From assembly GCA_047495785.1 (NCBI GenBank), contig JBLDXI010000017.1, positions 1,612,001 through 1,676,000 on the forward strand: a stretch of 64,000 nucleotides of DNA, in the 5' to 3' direction. This document shows positions 56,971 through 64,000 of this stretch, piece after piece (position 1 is the stretch's first letter; each line of letters starts with the position of its first letter). The stretch is from Lepidodermella squamata (lineage: Eukaryota; Gastrotricha). The notes beneath the pieces were generated by a model. The model did no database searches. It was not told the origin of the DNA and saw only the letters and a program-made list of their open reading frames with translations. Position numbers and translations under genes: made by a program.

Positions 56971-57621
56971 ATGATTAGCGCTAAAGTCAAGCATCCCAGC
57001 GATCGGTGCCTCTTGAGTGTAACTTGCATTTTACAGGTAAATATCCTAATCTTTAACTATTCAAACAATAAATTTAATTTTATCAGGTTTTGTTTTGGAT
57101 TCTTGCTGCAGTTGCTGTTTTTCTGCAGTTTGCCAATTCCTCAACTCCAGGTCAGAAATAAATTAGAAATAGAAAATGACTATATAATTATTCTATTTTA
57201 GGTGCGAGTAAAAATTTGCTCGAAGTTGGCGTTTGTATCAGTTTCGCCATAGCTTGGCTCGGCTTTTCGATCGTCGTCATTATCAGCCTGTTCAAGGCCG
57301 GTGGCCCGAAATGGTAACCTTAATCCACCTTAACAAAAATATATTAAAAGAATCTCTTCTCATTTCAGCGGCAAAGTCTTCTGCGTCATGTTTTTCGCCT
57401 CCAACTTGAAGGCCGCAATTCCGATGCTTCTGTTGATCCTAGCCGGAGGTTTTGTAGCTGTCGCACAGGTGCTACGCTGGCAGAAGGCTGCTAGCCCCGG
57501 CGGCTTTGACCTTGACAATCTCTGCGCTGGCGCTATTATCGGCTATATCGTGGTTTTCCAGCTTTTCGTCTTCGCTCTGTTGGGACGCGCTACTCTGAAA
57601 CACACCAAAACGCCTGTTTGA
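56971..57621 (+). CDS. Novel four-TM protein, copy E
   Basis: Four exons, 56971-57036, 57087-57150, 57202-57313, 57369-57621; 164 residues. N-terminus SDRCLLSV, intron after Gln 22, TM1 (VLFWILAAVAVFL), TM2 (EVGVCISFAIAWLGF), PKCGKVF across the shared phase-2 intron, TM3, a GGFDLDNLCAG loop like SLGGINLDLFSVG of copy A, and TM4. Closest to copies A and B. AATAAA near 57680. Confidence 0.8.
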
Positions 57622-58409
57622 AACGTTCATTAAGGCGGACTGAATGAAATTTGTTGCTCAATATATCTGCTGTGAGGAATTAATAAAAAGAACTGCAGTG
57701 AATATTTCCGTTTTTTATTTTCTTCGTCATTTCACTCGACCGATTCATGACAACGTTACTATTAAGGCGTATAGAATTATAATAATAGAAAGCTATTACA
57801 CTTTTGCATATCCTTCATCTCACGAATTTTTTCATTGCTAAATAATTTTTTTACACAGCAGTATGCCACCGTTGCGACTAAATAATAGTTTGGAAGCGCG
57901 CTTCTCGAAGAATTTTTCGATCGACGAAAACGAAAGCAAAAAATATGAATGACGGTTACTTGTGACAAATAATAGTAAATGCGAAGAAACACGAGTGTAA
58001 TTATAATCATGTAGCAACTTCATTAGGCGGCGATACAAAAATCAATCACTGGCTTGTTTCATTTGTACAAAGTTTTAATTACAATAATAGTAGGAATTTC
58101 ATGCGCGTTTTTATCAAGGCAGCAGTGCTTCATGAAGTGTTTCATTTATAGCTGAAAGCTGCAGGTGTATTGCCACTTTGTAGTTTTATTCAATTAAATT
58201 CAAGCCATGGAGGAGTAATCAACGGTGGTTGGAAATAGCAAAAGCAACGACTACATTTATTTATACGGAGACTTTTTCGCTTAACAAGCGCAACTAAAAG
58301 ACGAAAAATCAACACAGTTTTTTTTACGAATAATTCGTTATTAATAATATAATAATTATAATAATTTCGATGATAAAAATTTATTAATTTTTTCTGTCGG
58401 CGTCCGGAC
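57622..58409. other. Convergent 3' region, 4TM copy E and ARPC2
   Basis: Holds the 3' signals of both genes and AT-rich sequence. No gene recognised. Confidence 0.35.
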
Positions 58410-60668
58410 TCATTGTGCACCCTGGGCGAAAAAACTCGCGCCCGACGGCTTTTTCGGGATCGTCGGCTTCGGGCCGATGGTAGGCGGTCCTCCGGCCGTG
58501 CTCTGCCCACCGGTTGACGAGAAGTAGCGACCGCTGATCGTTTTCCGCTCGCGATTTTTCGGCTCTGGCCTCGCGCGGTTGAGGATTTTCAAGAAGTCAT
58601 TGGTCTTTGTTCGCATTCGTTGATGAATGTAAGCCTGAAATAGGAAAAAATTACATTAAAAATGAGCAATAAATTCAATCTAAGCACATTATTAATCAAT
58701 TAAACATTAGTTCTCGTCTTCCCAGAACCAAATTTTGGAATTTTTAATGGAACTTTCAATGGTGGTATGGTCGACCAACATAATTTTAAATAAGTAGTCA
58801 TTAAATTTAGCGTAAAATTCTGCGTAAGACGCAGTGTTCACTTCCGAATTAATGCTTAGGCTGAAATTCCTAAAATTATTCGAAAAGTGACTCTATGCAT
58901 ATTTCGTGTTTGGTTCCGCTCACCTTACATTTGGTTCCGATAAAGGATATTTTGATTAAAAAATTATACAATTTCGAATGACAATTCGATCGATCTCTTT
59001 TTGAGCTATCGTATTTACAGGGGATCCAATATTTTTCATTTCAATTCAATAAAAAATTATTAGGTAAATATCTTTTATCGGAACCAAATTTACGGTGAGC
59101 GGAACCTAACTTGCATTTTGCGGAACCAAAACCAAAGTCGAAATATGCCAAGAGTCATTTTTTTGAATAATTCTACGAATTTTAGGCAAAGCATCAGTTC
59201 TGAATTGAACACTCTGTGTTATAGAGAATGTTACGCTGAATTTACTTGTGATTTCTTTAGAATTATTGTGGTCAATCTTGATACCCAAGAAATCTTCGAA
59301 AAGTGACTTTAGGCCTCTACAAAATTCAAAAATTTGGGTCCGGTATATTTCCGGTTATTCAGTTAATCTTCCTCTGAATTTTCCGATTTTTTTACCAACT
59401 GAAGTAAAATTGATAAAAAAAGAGGAAGTTTCCTATCAGTTGAATGCGCCAATTTCCACAAATTATGTTAGCTGTAAACGGTTTTCGATGTTTCCTACTG
59501 TTTTGTAAGTGCCCGATGCAATTGCTCATTTTAGGGCCGAGGCGAGCCACGTGGAAATGATAAACAAATCCCGGTTAAATCAAATCGCTACCGTGTAAAA
59601 GTCATTATCCCCATTCATTAGTTGCACATTTGTTTACATGCGAGATTCAACTAGCCACTCGACTATACGGTACTATAACAACACTACGCTATTATGCATC
59701 CAGACCAGCTATTTGCAACATGGTACTGCAGCTTAGCTTTTACAAATTACCATGGCAGAAATGCGAAAAAAATGACGAACCTTGGAACATTTGATGTGGT
59801 AATGAATGTAGTTTCGTAGTGTTAGCACCAAATTGGCTGAATTTTCCGCCGCCGGGCCGGCCTTGATGTGATGAGGGAATAGAATGAAGGTGATGTATGA
59901 CAACTCGTTGCCCTCCGCCGTCGTCACCCGCAGCCCGGGCACGTTCGCCAGCTCGGCCGGCGGTTCGCGCGAGCTGTAGAGCACCTGCGGCGCCTGGGCC
60001 AGTTTACGCTTCGCCTCCTTAAATTCCTGCAGAAACACCTTACTGATGACGATATCATCCGCATCGGAGAAAACAGTGCCGAAAACAACGGTAACTCGGT
60101 CGTACTGGGCTGATACGAAGAGCACCTCATCAGACCGGTAGTGGATAACAGCCGGGGCGGGCGGCTGCGATAGCGGCGCTGTTGATTTGTTAGCTTTTTG
60201 CGCGGCAACTTCCGCCGCTAGAGCGTAATGCGCCTTAAAATATTTCTCCATAACGGCGGCGAAGCACTTCGCGCGTAAAAACGACGCCTTTTTAGCTAGA
60301 GCAGCATGATCGGCGGGCAGACTTGCCAGATCGAAAAGTAACGAAACATTGAATCCAGGCTCGGCAGGTTCGACGTAATACGACCCGTAATGCGCTTTTA
60401 GCACGTCTAAAATGCCGTGCGGTTCTAGTTCGGCGAAACATTTAATAGAAACACTGACGACGACTTTCGATTTGTCGACACTTGCCGATTCAGTGCCGTC
60501 TTCATTCGTCACAGCGGCTTGAGGGTTCGAAATGTGGAAGACAACGCCGTCGAAATCGCAGAAGCGAACGTCGATTTTTTCGAGTTTTTTCTCCTTACTA
60601 ACAGCGGTCGCAAACAGCTGAGTCAACAGCTCTTCCACACATCGATTGTGAATATCGATGAGAATCAT
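58410..60668 (-). CDS. ARPC2: Arp2/3 complex subunit 2 (ARPC2, p34-Arc)
   Basis: Structural subunit that holds the Arp2/3 actin-nucleating complex to the mother filament. Two exons, 60668-59781 and 58634-58410; 370 residues. Diagnostic blocks: VRFCDFDGVVFHIS, YDRVTVVFGTVFSDADD, FLQEFKEAKR, SREPPAEL, LRNYIHYHIKCSK, and across the intron AYIHQRMRTKTNDFLKILNRARP. It is longer than the roughly 300-residue family norm because of an Ala/Gln/Pro-rich insert (around AAEVAAQKANKS) and a Pro/Gly-rich C-terminal extension of about 35 residues. The donor is the atypical GTTCGT. A TTTTTTTAG acceptor-like site lies 18 bp before the ATG. The intron (1,146 bp) carries a large palindrome. Confidence 0.93.
58722..59340. 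repeat. Large imperfect inverted repeat in the ARPC2 intron
   Basis: Two arms of roughly 250 bp face each other around a centre near 59010. Matching blocks include TTGGTTCCGCTCACC (58910-58924) against GGTGAGCGGAACC (59094-59106), TGGTTCCGATAAAGGATAT against ATATCTTTTATCGGAACCAA, GCAGTGTTC against GAACACTCTG, and AAATTTAGCGTAAAATTCT against AGAATGTTACGCTGAATTT. The right arm has a small extra insertion with another GGAACCAA block. No coding potential. It fits a foldback/MITE-type element that has diverged, or an inverted duplication. Confidence 0.75.
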
Positions 60669-61089
60669 TATTTGAATATAAAAAACCTAAAAAAATTACA
60701 ACAAAATATATTAAAAATCGTTTATTCATAGAAAAATTCCGCTAAATTCTACAGAAAAATCAGCAGGAAATATGATATCGGCACCAAGGAGATCTAGTTT
60801 TAAAGGCACAAGGGCAAAATAGCTATATCTAGCAAATTGAGCGAAATACAGGTCTAATCGCTAGAGGAGAAAAGCGACGGCCGGTATGCAGGCAACCGTC
60901 GGTGTAAATATTCGGATTTTTTTAATAATCAAAAATTCCACCATAATATCAGGAAAAAATATTTTCCGATCATCTTGCCGCAAAAACAACATGTAAATTG
61001 AGTATAGCTAGTAATAATGAGTGAAAAAATGTTGAAGCAATCACACTTGGCACGGAGTATGAAGAGAACCCTGGGAAAAATTGTCATGA
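60669..61089. other. Spacer between FERM gene and ARPC2
   Basis: AT-rich spacer on the shared strand with no gene; the part next to ARPC2 ends in the acceptor-like run mentioned there. Confidence 0.35.
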
Positions 61090-63882
61090 CTAGATGAGAC
61101 GAGGCGGCTTTTCAAGCCAACGCAACAGCAGTTCGTGTAAGAAGCAGTACTCATCCACTGAAACTACGCTACTCGGCAGCAAACGCCGCATCGACGCAAC
61201 AGTATCAAATATCGATTTCGTCGTGACTGAGCTAGAGCTCGATTGCTGACTGCTCAATTGGCGGAAATTTCGCAGCAAAACGTGGCTGACAATGTAGAGA
61301 CTACATAACTGAACAGCACCATTTGTTGCAGCCACGGCGATGGTAGAAATCGAATTCATGACAGTGCAACTGACATCAGTTGCGACGATTTCATCGACAA
61401 ACGCTCCGAAATCTAACACTTTCGACGTGAAATCGCCAAGCCAGCAGAACAGCCAAACAGTTTTACTCAAGTGATGCGATGTTTGATTCGCAAATTTAAC
61501 GTGAACACCAAACGTTATGCAAGATTCAGACCGGCTGGCTGAAAATAGCGACAGAAATAGCTCTTTGCCAACAGCCACCGATTCGCCATGCACAAAATCT
61601 GATTTCAGCAGAGACAAAACCGGTTTGTTTTTCGGTGATTCATTCGATAGAAATTCAACGTTGAGTAAAATCAAGATATTCGCAGCATTTGTCCAAAAAT
61701 CTTCGCTCTCTAAATCGGCCTCGGATAGGCTTGGGCAGACTAAGAACCGGACAGGCAAGCCAAGATCTACAGTCAAGTTCGTTTTTAGGGCGGATTTCTC
61801 CAAAGAAGGTAGCGCACTGAATTCCAGCTCAAGCTCAGGGCGATTATGGAGTTTTTGAACCAATTCAAGGCAGTAAATTCTCGCAGCTTGCGACGCTCGA
61901 CGCTTGAAATTCGCAGGCAATGTTTTAGCTTGGAAATAATTTGATTTACTAGGCAGTGCCGTTAAATCGTCAGCGCTTTCAGATAAATCGCAATTTTGAG
62001 ACGGTGAACTCGCTGTTTTCTTGTCCAAGTGGCACTCAGATCGGAATCTATCGATGTAGGACGGATCAGAGGAAATTTCCGACGAAACGCTTCTCGGAAA
62101 TACGAGAGATGAACAACGATCTGTTTCGAGTAACTGATGGCTGGTCGGCTCTGACGGGGCGGTGGGAGATAGAAATTTAGCCGCCGCGTCGGAAGAATGT
62201 CTCAGCAAGTGCGGCTGACTCAACGCTAGATTTGGTCTCGAAATCGCCGGGACGGTCCATTCACTCCGGTTGATGCTGTGTTGACTGCTGAAATAGCACG
62301 TGGTCGATTGTTCCATGGCGGCCGGGGTTGAAATCAACGGCCTAGACGCTGCGAGTCGCTTCTTATGCGGCAAATTCATCGCACTTACGCAATTCGTTCG
62401 AGATATTGGTTGCATTGCCGTTGGTTGACGCAAGACCGGCGTCGATTGGGCCAGAATTGACCCGTAAATCAGTGGGAACGTCGATTCTTCACCGCTGGAT
62501 CTCAAACTGAATGCATCTATATCTGGATTAGTCATCGTGCCGTCGAGTCTCGCGAAAATATTTGCCTCTGATGCGAATGGAAAGTATGGGTTAATACTAC
62601 CCTGCATTGCGCTATTTATGTCTCGTCGCATCCCAGGGGACCGAACGCGACTCAAGTCCTCAGACGATCGGGCAAATAAATCGCTTATCGCCTCAGATAA
62701 TTTAGCACTCTCGCCGTCGAATTGCAACAACGAGCGAGGGACGTGTACTAAAGGCTGAAATTTTAAGGAGGACCTCTGCCAGTGTTTCCCGTGATTCCGC
62801 TGCGAAAGAGCCGATTCACAGGCTCGAGTTGCACCTTCCGGAGAACTAAGCGCTAACAACAACGTGCGTCTTTTCACATTTGGATGGAATTCGATTTGCA
62901 ACAATTCTGCTTTAGAAGCAATTTTCGTGACCATGTTCCATTCAATGATATGATTCGAGGAAATTTTCGAGCGTTCTACTATAACGCCTGAGCAAGAGAA
63001 ACTGACTAGGTAGGGCAGTTGGCTGGTCAGTGAGGTACCGGCGAATCTCTCAACTCCGTAACGAGGAAGCAATTGGCATTGTTGGATAAATCGGAGTTTG
63101 GTCTGATCAACGGTTAGACTGGAAATAACTTTGAGCGCAATTTGGACATATGGAACCAGGACTTTGACAGAAATGACTTGTTTCGGAAGGACGGCGGCCA
63201 GTTTTCTCTCAAATTCAATGCCCGGCATGGCATGGGATATTAAAGTCAAAGAACCAACTAATTGAAAATGCGTCGTTACTAGGAATTTTCAATAATTGAA
63301 AAAATTTACCGTGTAATAGATATGAAGACAGTGAAACGACCTCAGCAGCAGAACGAGTCAATTTTCCCTCGGTGAAATCGCATTTCAACTGGTAGTACAT
63401 GAAATTGCGGAATACGTCATGGTCAAGCAGGGCGTCAGGAGCACCATAAAATCTTATTCTCAGCAGAATAGTAAAAAGACGCTTTTCGCCAGGTCGCTTG
63501 GACGGGGCCGTTGTGGCACTCAGTTGCTCGTAAATGCTTCTTCGGTCATCTATCCAACATCTCTCGCCGAATAACTCGTATTGGAGTCCAAAATATATAA
63601 TCTAAAGGTTACGAAGTGAAAACAATCGGCGAAACTATCTGGAAAGCCTACCGCTTCATCTGGAATTCCCATACTGCGCAACGCTTGCCTGATGCATTGA
63701 TTACCGGTAGTTTCAGCGCTTATTTTGAATTCGAAGCCACCGCGGTAAAGAGAACGGATTCGAATAATGCAGTCATTTTTCCTAGTGCATAGGCACTTGT
63801 CTTTCGGGCAGCCAGTCGAACAAGGCATGTTGCTAAACCACTTGAGCTTCAAATTGTTCTCACTACATTTTTTAAATGCGAC
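61090..63882 (-). CDS. FERM-domain protein (5' end uncertain)
   Basis: Three joined exons, 63882-63652, 63601-63310, 63257-61090, give 896 residues. An acceptor-like TTTTTTTAG precedes the first, so more exons probably lie beyond the window. FERM domain: F1 lobe (CIIRIRSLYRGGFEFKIS ... YFGLQYELFGERCWID), F2 (FRNFMYYQLKCDFTEGKL ... AAEVVSLSSYLLH), F3/PH-like lobe (AGTSLTSQLPYLVSFSCSGV ... IIEWNMVTKIAS ... LLQIEFHPNVKRRTLL). A long Ser-rich linker and a C-terminal region (LDLGLPVRFLVC ... MRRLLPSSVVSVDEYCFLHELLL) follow. FRMD/Expanded-like membrane-cytoskeleton adaptors are the nearest type, but the subfamily is not settled. The N-terminal MPCSTGCPKDKCLC stretch is unusually Cys-rich. Confidence 0.75.
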
Positions 63883-64000
63883 CTAAAAAAAGCAAAGCAA
63901 TTCATATCAACGTTTAACTTCTTGAAGCAAATCGAGATCAAGCACTTTTTCGTAAAAATATTAATAAAACTGAGATGGCATTCCAACAATAAATCTCTGA

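Noticed and set aside
49746-57621. Assignment of the four-TM family to claudins or tetraspanins
   Set aside because: No W-GLW-C-C motif in the first loop and no CCG large extracellular loop; topology alone is not enough.
59118-59508. Plus-strand open frames inside the ARPC2 intron
   Set aside because: They fall in and beside the inverted repeat and show no protein family character.
1-64000. CRISPR arrays, prokaryotic operons or horizontally acquired bacterial genes
   Set aside because: No regularly spaced identical repeats and no intronless block of bacterial-type genes. The single-exon genes (TPC, glycosyltransferase, MEA1, EB-like) all have animal-type families or features.

Overview
This is a window from a compact animal nuclear genome. 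The genes have many short spliceosomal introns, mostly about 50-60 bp, with GT-AG ends (acceptors often TTTTAG, TTTCAG or AAG). AATAAA signals follow most genes. The families are metazoan: rhodopsin-like GPCRs, a nicotinic-type Cys-loop receptor, FAS1 protein, PP2A B56, two-pore channel, ARPC2, RMDN, RCC1-BTB and a FERM protein. I cannot name the species. The small introns, high gene density, lineage-specific tandem families and splice-acceptor-like sequences just before several start codons suggest a small invertebrate, possibly one with spliced-leader trans-splicing (appendicularian, rotifer, nematode or tardigrade grade).

Layout. (1) 1-19.0 kb, all plus strand: a tandem array of eleven related 7TM receptors (the first cut by the window edge). 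All share an N-terminal NKSWxC...QQFNRP-type signature or a relic of it, an ERR motif in place of DRY, and an NPF/NPL motif in TM7. Two intron positions are shared, each precisely present or absent among copies. A five-exon Cys-loop ligand-gated channel subunit sits inside the array (13.7-15.4 kb). (2) 19.0-28.9 kb: a ten-exon secreted multi-FAS1 protein (minus), a single-exon Golgi type II fucosyltransferase-like enzyme (plus), then on the minus strand a MEA1 homologue followed 89 bp later by a steryl-sulfatase-type arylsulfatase. The sulfatase has a 1.5 kb intron holding decayed plus-strand coding remnants. (3) 29-35 kb: a gene-poor stretch, then the eight-exon PP2A B56 regulatory subunit (minus). 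(4) 35.7-49.3 kb: a single-exon two-pore channel, a proline/RS-rich nuclear-type protein, an RMDN/PTPIP51-like TPR protein, a possible small secreted peptide, a small basic coiled-coil protein (minus), and an RCC1-BTB protein with a mariner-type MITE in its last intron. (5) 49.7-57.6 kb: five tandem genes for an unrecognised family of small four-TM proteins, interleaved with two secreted cysteine-rich proteins and one truncated 4TM copy. (6) 58.4-64 kb, minus: ARPC2 (with a large imperfect palindrome in its intron) and a FERM-domain protein that runs toward the window end.

Every multi-exon model was joined by eye. In each, the exon phases agree and the summed coding length is divisible by three. 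The two tandem families are the most novel content: the NKSW-type GPCR array and the 4TM family with its DRCLLAI-like N-terminus.
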